Shown: positions 12,360-23,746 of the stretch, piece after piece | Numbering within the stretch: position 1 is the first letter of the stretch | Layout: the number at the start of each line of letters is the position of its first letter | Assembly: GCF_014066305.1 (NCBI RefSeq) | Contig: NW_023501037.1 | Span: forward strand, 124,001-188,000 | Length of the DNA: 64,000 nt | Reading direction: 5' to 3' | Source of the DNA: Letharia columbiana | Lineage: Eukaryota > Ascomycota > Lecanoromycetes > Lecanorales > Parmeliaceae | The notes under the pieces: model-generated | Database searches by the model: none | The model's input: the letters and a program-made list of their open reading frames with translations, nothing else | What the model was told of the DNA's origin: nothing | Position numbers and translations under genes: made by a program

Positions 12360-14260
12360 GCGCTAGCTACGCACGCCTCCTCGTTGTCCTACAAGACATC
12401 TTAATGCTCCATTTTCAAGCTTTGCTTCGCATATTATCGCTTTCAAAACCTCTGTGGCGACTGATGCACAAGCCCTGCTGGTAGATATGGCGGTCAGCCA
12501 TAACGCAGTTCGACATAAGGTTAAGGCCTTTTCAGGAGAGAAGGCGCCCCCCACTCGGGGAATCAGGCATCGGAGGACAGCAAATCTTTTCGGGCAACAC
12601 TACCTCACGTCGAGGCTCACAGCTGAAAGCAGAAGAGGCCTGCCAACAAAGATCTTGCACAATCGAAGATTGCTATCAGGCGCTGCTAAGGTATCGCTCT
12701 TCAAGAATAGACGACGACAGAACGGAGAGTCATCTAACAGAAATGGGTGGTGGTCATGCTGCAGCTACGCTGGAAGCCACTCTCGGCGACAATGACCAAG
12801 AAGTTGACACGACGCACGCAGCTAGTGACTTTGAGCACCTAGATACTAACCTTCATAGGCGAGAAAGAAAGGCCAGATCATGGACTGGATCTATCAGGAC
12901 AAAGGGTAGCTCATCTCTCCGCAGAAAAGGCTAAGCAAACCTTGCATACGACCGACTTCGAAAAGGTTACAGGACTTCCTCGGCGCACCTCCGGAGACAT
13001 ACGATCTCGAAGACCTCCCTAGACAAGTTCTTGAGAAACTTCGAACATTCTACGCTGCCGAAATCCTGGCATCTGGTGAGCCTTTGAACAGATTGGCGGC
13101 TCTTTCCGGACCTAAAAACGCTCAGCCGGATCTTGTTATGCACTGCCAGTCGAAAGAGGGCGAAATACGCGAATCCTGGGATATCGAAAGTCGTAGCATC
13201 CAGACATTAGCTGCAAAAGGTCTTAGCATAGATTTCATGTTCGGCTTTGATTGGATGGCGAGGGGAGACTTCTGCGCGTGGAAGGGGCCCCTGCTCAGCT
13301 ACGAAATAGACTAAGACTCTACAGGACCTTCATAATGCGTTGTCTTGCAATATGTTAGAAGTTCTGCCTCTTCGATTAATTATAATTGCTGGATCTTATC
13401 CGAAGGAGCAATCCCGCAAAAATATATCGAACAGGGCCAAAAAAATGAGCTTGATCTCACACCAAAATTAATCATCGAGTCCGACCTCGACTTCAGGTCA
13501 GATAGTCTGCGACGTATCACCGCATACATGGATCATCCATCAGCAAGCTTTTTCCGTCCGAACTCATCTGTACAAAGATCATTTTGCCAAGAGGCCACCC
13601 TGAATTTCTTTCTGTGGCTCACAGGCAAGACGTGCTCGCTTTTGACACCCACGACGATCCAGCGCGAGCATCGAAGGGGTGTACCTGGGTCGGCTCCTTT
13701 GAAAGAGCTATGGCGATACGTGCAAATGGAAATAGATATGAATCGAAGACTAGAGTAGCAGGAATATGAGCAAGGTTTTTTGACCTGGGCGCGCGAATTC
13801 TTGAAGACCCAGCTGAGGTCCTCAAAAGAAGGTATCCTATCGTTGGAACCATTCGTGACGACATACGCAGCCGCATCGAAGTCACCAACTCTGGGCCAGA
13901 ACAATTGGCAAGACGTGCCAATCTCAACCGACAGCTCAACGAATGGCGGTATTGATACTCAGTTCGCGAATACTGGCATGGCGAAACCGTACGCATTCAA
14001 GGAACGGCGATCTTCGGATTCTGGTCTCTACCAGTCGACCAGCGCTATTAGCGAGGCTAGGCAAAATGGTCTATGGCAAGATTCAAGGATACGGAAGCTC
14101 TCCTGTCATCATATTTTCGAAGACGGGTATCGCACTGAAGTTTGGAGAGAGTATTGTGTATGAGGATTATGGGAAGATGCTGTTAGGTCTCAAGCACGGG
14201 CTAAAATGGGTTGAACAGCTGGATCGGGAGGTTACCCATCTTGGACAGCAGTGATCCACG
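12360..14260 (+). pseudogene. Decayed multi-frame gene, function unknown
   Basis: Protein-like segments appear in all three plus-strand frames, interrupted by stops and frame changes that introns cannot easily explain. Clear pieces are FLGAPPETYDLEDLPRQVLE with LEKLRTFYAAEIL from about 12980, YKDHFAKRPPEFLSVAHRQD with VLAFDTHDDP around 13570-13670, ILEDPAEVLKRRYPIVGTIR at about 13800, GPEQLARRANLNRQLNEWRY at about 13890, and a last piece ending at 14254. The order is collinear, as expected of one gene that has taken several indels. I do not recognise the family. It might be a live gene with many introns, but stops within the best segments make that unlikely. Confidence 0.4.
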
Positions 14261-15096
14261 GCTAGTTCATGACTCAATTCACGGTTCTTCGGCGATTTGA
14301 GACGGATGCGTGTATATGAGAACCGATAACGCTATGACTTTGGTCAGAGAATCACAATTTGTTGGTCGTGACTTCACTTACTTCTTTTACCATGCTGCCA
14401 ACGACCAGCCAATGTCGGAGGCCTGGGGGAAGAGTAATGCGTGTAGCTTAGATGCGACAAAGATGGCAGTATCACAAAATAGCCCTGCGGTACTTTCAAT
14501 CAATGGTGTTCGAGAATGGCAGCCCGAGATGTTGTTGACGTTGCATTCGTGATGGGGGAGCAGGGAATTGAAATCGTGAAGTCACGACTATGACACGTAA
14601 CTAAAGATCAAGAACACAACTTTACGAAAAACTTGGCACGGTTCTTGATTCTCTTCGCTGTCTTCGGACAACAGTTTAGTCCAACTGTCCAATTGAAAGG
14701 GATCCAAAAAATGCAAACAATTGTGACAAGCAGCGATACTCTCCCAACTAATGGGACATCAACAAGGTTTCGCAAGTCACTGGACAGACTACCCAGCGAA
14801 GGTAAAGTCGCTGATCTATTAAGAAATGGGTGTTTATTTTAATTGATGTTCTGTTGTAATCTTTATCATTTTTGCCAGGCTCGCACGAGCGTAAAGCGGC
14901 GGTCACCCTAGGCCTGATAAAGGGTGAGATCGGGGTACATCTCGTATGTCTTGGCACTTTCTTCCGCCGTTCGGTGCCTTGGGTGTGGTGGGTGACAATA
15001 TCGATTTCACGTCACCACCTCAGTTTCAATTTCGTCTACTCAATTGAGCGCTTGGGTGTGGTTTCGGTTGAATGGGATGATAAGACCAAACTTAAC

Positions 15097-15959
15097 ATGA
15101 GGAATACAATACGATTGCTTGCCTCCGTCAAGCCAGGCCGCTACCTCGAAGCTGGCAATCCGACAGGCCTTACAGGTCTCTTCACCCACCCGGCTCCACG
15201 ATCCACCCTCCTCTACCTCTATGGCGCTACCCTCGACAAGCTCAAGGCTTTCCCAGACCACTCGGTCTACCGTCAATCCGTAGAAGCATTGACGAGACAC
15301 CGCATGCAGATCATCGAGTCCATCAAACCAGAAGGCTACGATGAATGGGCAAAGAAAGCCGCTGAAAAGATCGAGAAATTTCCTGAAGCCTTCCAGCCTG
15401 GGGCAAATTATAATTACAAATCCGCTGGTGGTCAACACTTTGTGACGGTGGAAGACAAGGGATCTGAGGATCAAGAATGGACATCATTGGAGGGCACACG
15501 GACTAGTGAGGAGAAGGCAGCGGAGGTCGCGTTGTTGAGAAAGGGACGCCGACAAGACTATTCGAAAGTTGTCAACTGGGAGCCCGAGCCGCCACTGGAG
15601 GCGTCACAGTACGTCAGACATCTCGACTTCTTGAATATGATCTGCCTTTCGTAATGTGCTGATGTGCTCGTCCACAGGATAAGCGAAGCGGAAAACCAGA
15701 TCGGAGGAGGACTGATTGAGGAGGTTATACAGGTGGCAGAGGGAGAGCTGAAGCTGGTGGACACCATGGCCGAGTCCAAGGTGTACGTATCCCGTCTCAT
15801 GGCATTTCGATCGACAGAGGGCGTCTATCTCTTACGTAGATCAATGCTGACATCTAACATAGATGGGAGGATATCGAAGAGAAGCCGCCGCAAGGTCAAT
15901 GGGATTATTTTGCTAGAGATCAACACACTTCGGGCACTCAGGAGCCCCCAAATAAGTAG
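15097..15959 (+). CDS. Complex I NDUFA5-type subunit (29.9 kDa class)
   Basis: A three-exon gene (15097-15608, 15678-15782, 15863-15959; both introns GT-AG, frame kept) encoding 237 residues. It starts MRNTIRLLASVKPGRYLEAG and continues PTGLTGLFTHPAPRSTLLYL, the typical start of the ETC_C1_NDUFA5 family. This is an accessory subunit of mitochondrial NADH:ubiquinone oxidoreductase on the matrix arm; Neurospora calls it the 29.9 kDa subunit. Downstream are HRMQIIESIKPEGYDEWAKK, the acidic fungal extension, EPEPPLEASQ joined to ISEAENQIGGGLIEEVIQVA, and the tail KVWEDIEEKPPQGQWDYF. The frame is open upstream of 15097 but only with a non-ATG start and no family resemblance, so this ATG is chosen. 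The N-terminus is positively charged, as expected for mitochondrial import. Confidence 0.92.
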
Positions 15960-16330
15960 ATACCTACTCAACCAAGGATTCCGCAGAATATTCATGAACC
16001 CCAGACCAACGCTAATCAATGCGACTCTAAGTTGAAGCTGATTTTCCAACAGAGTGGCTCCTTTGTTTGCCGTTCTTATTCCTCTTTCCACGTCGGTACC
16101 TGCTAAATTGAAAAAAATCTTACTCCATACGAGCATAAGAATTCTGCGACAAAAGGGCATGTCATCCACAGATTTCACTCAGCATGAATGCCATCAAATC
16201 CTTCTCCGTCCTGCCTATCTTTCCTCATTCGTATCCTTGAATAAGATATCCGATGCGGTTAGTTTGGATCAGATAGAGAACCGCCATATGACCTTAGACG
16301 CGGACGAAAGCAGACCCCCGGCTTTCTGTA

Positions 16331-16512
16331 GCCCGACGACCATGGTTGACTGTCGGACATGGAGATCGATCAGTCAAGTATCCTCTCAGACATAGCGATT
16401 GAGATTGTTGGGTGAGGCTTTGCCCGACGACCATGGTTGACTGTCGGACATGGAGATCGATCAGTCAAGTATCCTCTCAGACATAGCGATTGAGATTGTT
16501 GGGTGAGGCTTT
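16331..16512. repeat. Perfect 91-bp tandem duplication
   Basis: The 91-base unit starting GCCCGACGACCATGGTTGAC occurs at 16331-16421 and again, with no difference that I can see, at 16422-16512. It lies between the complex I subunit and the next gene, outside recognised coding sequence. Perfect identity suggests a recent duplication, or an assembly duplication. Confidence 0.9.
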
Positions 16513-17001
16513 GCTATCTGTTTCCGTGGATCTTTTGTATCGTAGTCAGAGGTTCGAATTCGTACGCTTTTCCGCTGATACCCATTCTCACCGCAATGCG
16601 CCATCGCCTCGACTTATTGACCAGGGTGAGTTTGGAGGTGAACGCGTCTTTCTGCTCATGGAGCTCGATCTAGATACCACCGTAACTCACGAGAGGCATT
16701 CTAGCAACCAGAATCAATGATCCATAGCATATCTCAAATTGGCATCATCCATCCTGAACCACCAGCTCTCAGAGCCAGCGGGGCTCTAATCATACAACTT
16801 CCATGTATATCAACTCAGCATCCGATCCTGAATTGAGACTCCCAATCAGAGCCTCAAACTCATCTGCGAGCCTAGGCTCTCAATCGCCATTTGGGACATA
16901 TCTTGTGCTACCATCTCAAAGACGCCCCTCCCGCACTCCTTCTGCACCCTCAACACCACTTTCAACTCCCGCCCTTTCCGACACCCTTCCACAGCACCAA
17001 C

Positions 17002-17751
17002 ATGGTTTTCGGCCACGCCGACGAAGGATCGGCCGGCCAGTCGACCAAAGACAACAAACCCGTATCCGCCACCGGACCGATGCTGCAAGGATCCAAATAC
17101 TGGATGCCCACTCAATACGCATACCCGAAAGAGACCAAAGCGGTCATAATCCGCTGCGACAGCGAAGCCTACCCCTCAGAAGGCCGCCGCGTCTACCAAA
17201 CCACCACCATCTCCTCCTTCGAGACCCAATTCCACCTCAACGACGAGCCCCTCGACATACCCACCCTGGTCGGCCTCCCGCTCTGGATGCGCCAACACCC
17301 CTGGACCGGCGCCCGCGGGGACGAGCTCAAGCCCGGCCGCGAGAGCGAGATCGAGAACCCACTCGCCCGCCCCCTCTGCCGGAACGGACGGCCCGAATCC
17401 TCACGGTTCGGCGCGCCGCCCTCGCTGAAAGGCGACAAGCTGGTCGCGCGCCTGGACGGCAAAGACCTGCTGGTGCAGCATCTGGTCTGTCTCGGCGCGT
17501 TCTGCAATTTGGTCGTGGCACGGTTTTCGAAGACGGAGGTCGGGAGGGGAACGGGAGAGGGCGGGGTGAGGAGATCGGAGAGGGGTGCGACGGGGGAGGC
17601 GGAGGAGTGCGCGAGGGAGAGGGGGGTGCGGTTTCGGGGGATGGCGAACAGGGAGAGTTTTCGGTCGTATTGGGTGTGGTGGCGCCGGCAGAAGTTCGAC
17701 GAGTCGGGGTTGGAGGAATGGTTGAGGATGAGAGGGCCTTATGAGATGTGA
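17002..17751 (+). CDS. Hypothetical protein, 249 residues
   Basis: A single-exon frame open from 16891. I choose the ATG at 17002 (MVFGHADEGSAGQSTKDNKP) because the upstream part is leader-like and the coding bias starts there. Notable stretches are SKYWMPTQYAYPKETKAVII, RRVYQTTTISSFETQFHLND and GLPLWMRQHPWTGARGDELK, then a strongly basic Arg/Glu/Gly-rich region, and an aromatic ending (SYWVWWRRQKFDESGLEEWL). No signal peptide or membrane helix is seen. It looks like a lineage-restricted intracellular protein; I do not recognise a family. A longer overlapping frame at 16803-17744 is Arg/Pro-rich noise and was not chosen. Third positions are rich in C and G, in keeping with real genes of this genome. 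Confidence 0.6.
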   Translation: MVFGHADEGSAGQSTKDNKPVSATGPMLQGSKYWMPTQYAYPKETKAVIIRCDSEAYPSEGRRVYQTTTISSFETQFHLNDEPLDIPTLVGLPLWMRQHPWTGARGDELKPGRESEIENPLARPLCRNGRPESSRFGAPPSLKGDKLVARLDGKDLLVQHLVCLGAFCNLVVARFSKTEVGRGTGEGGVRRSERGATGEAEECARERGVRFRGMANRESFRSYWVWWRRQKFDESGLEEWLRMRGPYEM

Positions 17752-17759
17752 GGGGTATG

Positions 17760-18755
17760 AGATGTTGTTTTAGAACTGTAGACCGGCCTCGACGGTGGTT
17801 TATAGCGAGACACTCATCTTATTATGCGATTGGAAGATCAGGTCTCAGAGGAAGAGGCAGAGAGGAGAGATGTCTGTATCAAACCAGGTTGCCGAGTTCG
17901 CACAACTCACGCTGTCCATGATAAGTGGTGATTCTGCCAAACTCTCGGCCACCACAATGTCGTAGTATTACAAGTAACCATAAAACCATTCACACCGAGA
18001 AAACACCCTCCTTATTAGGACCTGCAAGCAAACGATCCGGCCCAGTCCAGTCAAGCGACGGATCGACATGCAAACAGACCCGGTCCCGCGCGCACGAGAT
18101 GTAGTGCCTATCTATCACCTCCAACCGTCCCAAATGCCAACGTCTCTGGCCGAACACGGGTGTACGCAAAGTGTCTCATGAAGGGGGCCTTAACCAGTAT
18201 ACATACTCTAGCTTTCATCCTCCTCGAGAAACTCCGCCGAAGCACAGCTTTTGAGTGCAATTCCTCTCGAGCGCTGCCCATGCGATAAAGACCGGATGGT
18301 GTTCGGATGCGGGAGAAGAGCCATTGAACCTCCACCTCGCGTTCCTGTTCGCGGTCTCGTTGTCGGTTTTTGATGACTCGGCCGTTGAGATGGCTTCCTG
18401 GGTGGCCTAGCACCAGGTACTCGTGCGGGCAGGCCTTGGTTCACTTTACAATGGATTGCTTCTGGCTTTCCGTAAGTGTTTGGCGAGGTTTATATTGTGA
18501 TTTGAGATTTGCTATCGTATGGAGACAGTCATGTATGTAAATCAATGATACATGTGGTGTAGGGGACGGTGGGGAAATCCTACCCTACGAATATACAAAT
18601 CCCGCGGTCAATACGGTGTGTGCACCAAATTTCCAGACCCACGTATTTTTGGCTGACTCGCTAAGATTAAGGCAGCTAATGTCTCGAATATCGCATCATT
18701 CGATCCCAGTAAACCCACCTCCTCTACCATAAAGACTCTCGACAACCACCTCCCT
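17760..18755. other. Spacer without recognised gene
   Basis: About 1 kb between two plus-strand genes. A minus-strand frame at 18208-18444 is basic and Pro-rich with no recognisable domain. The last 100 bases are the likely leader of the GFA-domain gene. Confidence 0.3.
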
Positions 18756-18760
18756 CAACA

Positions 18761-19378
18761 ATGCTGCCAGATCACCCTCTGGTCCTCCACGGCGGCTGCA
18801 ACTGTCGCGCCATCCGGTACAAAGTCCAAGTGCCCGCCCGCGCCGAACGTCCCCTGAACCCCTTCTCCGACGGCCAAGTCCCCTTCCCCATGGTCGCCAC
18901 CGACCACTGCAACGACTGCCGTCGAGCCACGGGCTCCATCCTGCCGACCTGGATCTGCGTGCCCACGAGCATGATGTCGTGTCAGCTGCAGCCCGTCTCC
19001 CCCACCAACCACGAAACAGCCGTCCCCCCCGCCCCGTCCCCATGGATCCCGGCCGTCGAACTGTTCAAACCGGGCCCGAACGAGGACTCCTACCACCTGA
19101 AATTCTACCAGTCGTCCCCGGCCATCACGCGGACGTTTTGCGGGCGCTGTGGCACCAACCTGACTTATTTCATCCGCCACGGCATGGGTGAGGGATTTCC
19201 CGAGATCTTCGATGTGGTTTTGGGGACGCTCGATCGGGAGGATCTGGAGCACGAGTGGATGGCGCCGGACAGGCACTGTTGGTGGAGCTGCGGGATCAAT
19301 TGGGTGCAGGAGCTGTCGAACGGGGGGAAGGTTTTGCCGGTGCATCCGAGCTTCAAGGTCAATGAACTTGTGGGGTAG
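18761..19378 (+). CDS. GFA/CENP-V-domain zinc protein
   Basis: A single exon for 205 residues with the fold of glutathione-dependent formaldehyde-activating enzymes (GFA, also called CENP-V/GFA). Zinc ligands are visible in the right order: GGCNCRAIRY (Cys13, Cys15), DHCNDCRRATGS (Cys50, Cys53) and FCGRCGTNLTYF (Cys127, Cys130). The pattern C.C, C..C, C..C is the hallmark of the family. Fungi carry many paralogues, most not tested; the assigned activity, capture of formaldehyde as S-hydroxymethylglutathione, should not be assumed for this one. There is no targeting signal, so it is probably cytosolic. The ATG at 18761 is the first in frame. A long antisense frame covers the same stretch and is a shadow caused by GC-rich third positions. 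Confidence 0.9.
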   Translation: MLPDHPLVLHGGCNCRAIRYKVQVPARAERPLNPFSDGQVPFPMVATDHCNDCRRATGSILPTWICVPTSMMSCQLQPVSPTNHETAVPPAPSPWIPAVELFKPGPNEDSYHLKFYQSSPAITRTFCGRCGTNLTYFIRHGMGEGFPEIFDVVLGTLDREDLEHEWMAPDRHCWWSCGINWVQELSNGGKVLPVHPSFKVNELVG

Positions 19379-19389
19379 GGTTAGGACAG

Positions 19390-20486
19390 GGTTCAATGTT
19401 GGAATTCAGCACCTCAGCCCTATGTATTGTGCTTGGCATGTACTACAAGTAGCACCCGTCCGGTCCGTAGAAAAACAACAAGCCGTCATCAATTTCAATA
19501 TTCAGGGTGCCCAATGGTCCGAACCTCATATTGATTTGGGACGCCAATAAGATTACCTAGTCTGTGAGACTGAGTAAGAATGACGAAGCGTTATCATCGA
19601 AATCAAGCCGGATCATTGGGCGCCTTGGCCCTTGAGTGTCATTCGTTCGGGAGAAGAAAGTGATGGCCGTTCTTTTAGCTTGCGACTTTTAGCGTGATTC
19701 AAGCGGCCACCAGGAGAGGCTTTAATGTAAGCTTACCTTGAAGAAATGTCGGCGTTCGAAAGCCTAATTGAAGAGAGTTTGTGAAGCCGATGTCAGAGCC
19801 GACGTCAGGCCTGGACTTCGTGCATCATTGCTCCGACGAACATCATATGTACCATCATACACAAGTAGCATTGCACGCAACGACATCAAAGTGCGACTTC
19901 TGAAGCTGCGACTGGCAGGCAGTGAGCTTTAGCTGATTTCTACTTCTTGCGTGCCGGCAGCAACCACCGCTGTCATTGGTCCACCCAACCAGATGCAGTG
20001 TGATTGCTCTTGGAGCACGCGCCACCCGTCTCGGAGAATCCCCCTCTTAGGGACACGTCAAAGCGCATGGACTTGAGTCAAACCGTCAAGATGATCCATT
20101 GGTACATCCACGGAGCCGAATAGAATTCGCACGCGCAAATCTACGGTAGGCCATCGCTGATCTCACTAACGGGAAGGCGGTTGACGATGGACAGATATGG
20201 TCCGTTGTGCATTGGCAAGTGCCACGGTAGCGTAGGTGCTTGACGTCCTACTGCACGATTCAGACCACCAATCACCAATATCCCCAACGAATCAGGTTGT
20301 GTGAAGCGGGGATGGAAGATAAGGATTGTAGCTTCTCTTTCGCTTGTACCTTTCCTTGCCATCCTGTCCTACACTGGTGGCCCCCGCTCCATTGTAGGGT
20401 CAGCATTCTGTCTTCCAGTCTCGTAATTTCTAAACTGTCCATGATATCGCAAGAATAGGTCATATACAGATTTATTTTGTTTCAAT
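19390..20486. other. Spacer without recognised gene
   Basis: About 1.1 kb between the GFA gene and the UstYa-like gene, with no domain-bearing frame on either strand. It probably includes the promoter of the latter. Confidence 0.35.
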
Positions 20487-20492
20487 TTGGCC

Positions 20493-21456
20493 ATGAAGAC
20501 GAGCTCTGAAGATTACCATCTATTGAGTGATGATGAGCTTCTTGAGGATGAACCAACCTTTCCTCTTCATCGCCGTACCTTGCAAGGTCGGCCCCGATAC
20601 GTCGTACCGCTAATCCTCACATTGATCGGTTCTCTATGTTTGAACGTCTTTTTTGGTACCCGGAATCTGCAAATTCCTGATTTTACACATCTGAGCAACA
20701 GTGGCAGGAGTTATTTCGGTATTGATCACGGTATATCTATACCAACGAGAGATCCGCTAACATAGATGTCAGCTGGGCTTTCCCGTGATGTTCCAACCAC
20801 TTTCGAGCGCGGGGGTGTTTATTTTGACGACAACGAGACGATCAGCAACGCAGCATGGGATGCGATTGAATACTATCACGGCACTGTAGCCCTCGACCAC
20901 GATTATGCAGCGTCGAAGGGTCTACCGCGATCGCAAAACTTTCCATGGGACGACACCAAAGGCATCTACTTCCTGAACGGGTTCCACGATCTCCACTGCG
21001 TGGTCAGTACACCCACAACCCCCAGCCTTGATCAATATCATGGTTACAAATCTCCCGATCAGTCCTAATCTTCCCTATCTGCAGAAGCGCATTCGACGAA
21101 CGATGCTGCAGCTCCGTGATGGCGTCCCCCTCACCTCCCCGGTCTCCCACTCCCTCCATTGCCTCAACTCGCTGCGCCAAGACATCCTCTGCGCCGCCGA
21201 CGACACCCCTCTCTACACCAGTTACGACCACCCCGGCGCCGTCGGTTTCGACCAACCGCGGAAATGCCGAAGCTGGGAAGCGCTCGAGGATTGGGCCAAT
21301 GAGCGCACGGCGTGCTGGCGCGATATAAATTCTGGTCAGCATATCGATACGCTGTTTAGGTACCGGTACTGTCCCGAAGGGTCACCGTATAATGAACACA
21401 TCCGTGCTATCTTTGGGGAGTTTGAGAAGGGGGAGAATGCAAGTGCTTTTACCTGA
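20493..21456 (+). CDS. UstYa-like (DUF3328) membrane oxidase family
   Basis: A three-exon gene (20493-20730, 20773-21002, 21085-21456) encoding 279 residues. An acidic N-terminus (SDDELLEDEP) precedes one membrane helix at about residues 36-56 (VVPLILTLIGSLCLNVFFG). A lumenal domain follows with AGLSRDVPTTFERGG and NFPWDDTKGIYFLNGFHDLH. Both HxxHC motifs that define the family are present: HDLHC at residues 151-155 and HSLHC at 178-182, the latter leading into LNSLRQDILC. UstYa-type proteins act in fungal ribosomal-peptide and other secondary-metabolite pathways in oxidative steps such as macrocyclisation or hydroxylation. The acceptor of intron 1 (AG at 20771-20772) was chosen because it alone joins the conserved AGLSRDVP motif in frame. 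No tyrosinase or clear precursor gene is adjacent. Confidence 0.9.
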
Positions 21457-21469
21457 GAAGATGGCAAAG

Positions 21470-22620
21470 GTGGAGTCTAAGGGCTGGCCTGTTCTTTCAG
21501 GACGAGAAAGTTGTGGGCTTGAGTAGGGTTCTTGCAACAACTTCTTTTTAAAGACCTTACATCGAGAAAGTTATATCTTAGGACGATGCACTCTTGAGTA
21601 AAGAAGCAGAGCAGCAACACCTGTTGCAATTGACTAGCAACGGCAAGGTGACGGTGAATCCGCACACGACTGCTGTCGCTATTTCCGTGACATATCTAAC
21701 ACGATAAAACAAGACCTGATCAGAGGAAAGATCCAAGATGCTTGCTCAACACACTTCCAGCTCGACCCGCAACCGAAATGTCCACCATCATCATTGACGA
21801 AAAGCCCAAACGCATCTACTTCCACAGCACCCTCTATACCGACCTCTCCTCCCAGAACCCCCCCCCAGCCATACCACCAACTCATCCTCTCACCACCCCT
21901 TCCCATCTACCTACACCACCGATCTCCCCATCCACCCGCCAATCCCCGTCAACGAAGCCCCATCCATCCATCCCCCGATCCAGCCTTTTCCAAAACCAGA
22001 CCTCAACCGCGAACCCCCCCCCCCTGTCGGACTAGAACAGATCCGCCGATTTCGATAGATTGCCCGCCTGCAAGCCAAGCACGCTAAGCCGCCGGTGCGA
22101 TACATACAATAACATACTCGTAGCATCGACCCAATACTGTAGTGCCCGCCCACATTCTACCGCTGCTACGTAGAGTATGTATGTATGTATGTACTCTACC
22201 GACCGACCTCACACTCGGTACATACCGTACTCAACAGGCGCGATGACGCAACGAGATAAGGTAAGGCGAGCGAGGCGGTAGCGGAATGTCGAGTCCGGCC
22301 TAGGCATGCATGCACGTACGTATGTATGTATACCGGCGAATCAAGTCCAACGCCCAGCACACGCACCCGATCGATCGATCGAGAAAGACAGACAGACAGG
22401 CCATCGATCCTGTTTTTGCATATGTAATCGGCCTCCATCCCCGCCCTTTTTTCCAACGACAGAATAAGTCATATAAACCAAACCGTCCTCCACAGCGCCT
22501 GGTCTGGACTCGGCTTGTTCGTTGAATCGTCCACCCTACATACACACAAACACCCATACATACATACACAACCCCCCACATCCACCCATCCCACATCCAC
22601 CCATCCACAACCTCCCCAAA
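21470..22620. other. Low-complexity spacer with microsatellites
   Basis: No gene recognised. It contains C-rich tracts (21859-22025), a (TATG)n run near 22176-22194 and a second near 22318-22332, plus short GATC and CAGA repeats. From about 22520 the sequence becomes CA/CCCA-rich, like the leader of the next gene. Confidence 0.5.
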
Positions 22621-22626
22621 CCCACC

Positions 22627-23222
22627 ATGCATCCCCACCCAATAACCCATCTCCTCTACGCCCTCCTCGCCATGACCACCGCCCTCGCCGCCCCCACACC
22701 CGCGCCCGGTGCGTAACCCCCCCCCCTTACGCTCCACATCCACATCTCCATATCCATCCATCGAGTAACTCCATCCAACTAACACCCCCCCTCACACAGA
22801 CGCCCACGCCCACGCAATCGCAGAGGTAAGCCTTACCCCCCACCCCCCCTCCCCCCCCTCCCCTCCCCCCTCCCCCCCTCCCCCTCCCCCCCTCCCCCCT
22901 CCCCCCCCCTCCCTCCCCTCCCTCCCCTCCCCTCCCCTCCCCTCCCCCCTCCCTCCTCCCTCCCCCTCCCTCCCCCTCCCCCCCCCCTCCCCCTCCCCCC
23001 CCTCCCCCCCCCCCTCCCCCTCCTCCCCCCCCTCCCCATCCCCTCCATCCATCCATCCCCCCCTCCATCCCATCCCCCCCTCTCCGCCTCCAATACAACA
23101 CAACCACGTCCACAACCACGTCCACAGCTGAGAAAAACCCTCGTGCGCAGTTCGATTACGGCGCCCACGCGCCCGTGGCGAGGGACGGGTACGCGGTCCC
23201 GGCGCCGCCGGCGGACAGTATT
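22627..23222 (+). CDS. Candidate small secreted peptide, spliced
   Basis: A clear signal peptide starts at 22627 (MHPHPITHLLYALLAMTTAL, then AAPTPAP), ending exon 1 at 22708 with a GTGCGT donor. A possible 26-nt exon at 22800-22825 adds DAHAHAIAE. The next exon starts after an AG at 23126-23127 and, in the better frame, reads AEKNPRAQFDYGAHAPVARD then GYAVPAPPADSIT with a stop at 23222. That frame fits if exon 1 is spliced straight to the last exon; including the small exon gives a less likely Arg-rich product. A GTGAGT donor overlapping the end (from 23225) leaves room for a further exon. The mature part is short, Pro/Ala-rich and without cysteines. The start and signal peptide are good evidence; the exact product is uncertain. 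Confidence 0.45.
22838..23090. repeat. C-rich CCCCT/CCCTCC low-complexity tract
   Basis: About 250 bases made almost only of C with scattered T on the plus strand. It sits inside the putative intron of the secreted-peptide gene. The runs are irregular, so it is a polypyrimidine tract rather than a simple microsatellite. The G-rich complement could form G-quadruplexes. Its precise length is doubtful in any assembly. Confidence 0.85.
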
Positions 23223-23746
23223 ACGTGAGTGTGGTGGTGGGGCGGGGGGGGGGGAAGGGGGAGGGAAGGGGGAGGGTTGAGGGCTTGGGTTTGGGTTGGT
23301 GTTTTTGGGTGAGGGATGGAAGGTGGAGGAGGAGGAGAGGAGAGGAGAGAGGAGGAGGAGAGGGGAAAAGATGCGGGATGCGGGGAGAGGTATATCGCTC
23401 GCTGGAAGATTGATGTCGATGCTTTTAGGAATGGAATTCGTCGCTTCACTCGCTCTGCGAAAGGGGGAGGCTGCGGACGTTTGATTTGCGTGCCAACTTT
23501 TTTTTCTTCCGAATGTATGCGCACAAGGGGTGTTGATGTGGCGAACGAACGTTGGGGAACGGGATCCTGGACAAACTTGGAATGGACGTACTCTCTCCGT
23601 ATTCCATAGCGGGTAGTGCCAGACCGTACACAAACCACAACAGCAGAGCAAAACAGCACAGAAATCACCGCGGTGAACAATGACAATTATAATACAAAAG
23701 CCGCAACCCCACGCACCCACCCACCCGATCCCTCACCGAACCACCC

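Noticed and set aside
8054..15097. Respiratory-gene cluster (Qcr10 and complex I subunit 7 kb apart)
   Set aside because: Unrelated genes and a pseudogene lie between them; nuclear respiratory genes are scattered in fungi, so proximity is most likely chance.
16803..17744. 313-codon plus-strand frame
   Set aside because: Arg/Pro-rich shadow in another frame of the 249-residue protein; no ordered segments.
18755..19396. 213-codon minus-strand frame
   Set aside because: Exact antisense of the GFA-domain gene, which has clear zinc ligands; caused by G/C-rich third positions.
22833..23720. 295-codon minus-strand frame
   Set aside because: Reads poly-Gly/Arg from the complementary side of the C-rich tract; no domain.
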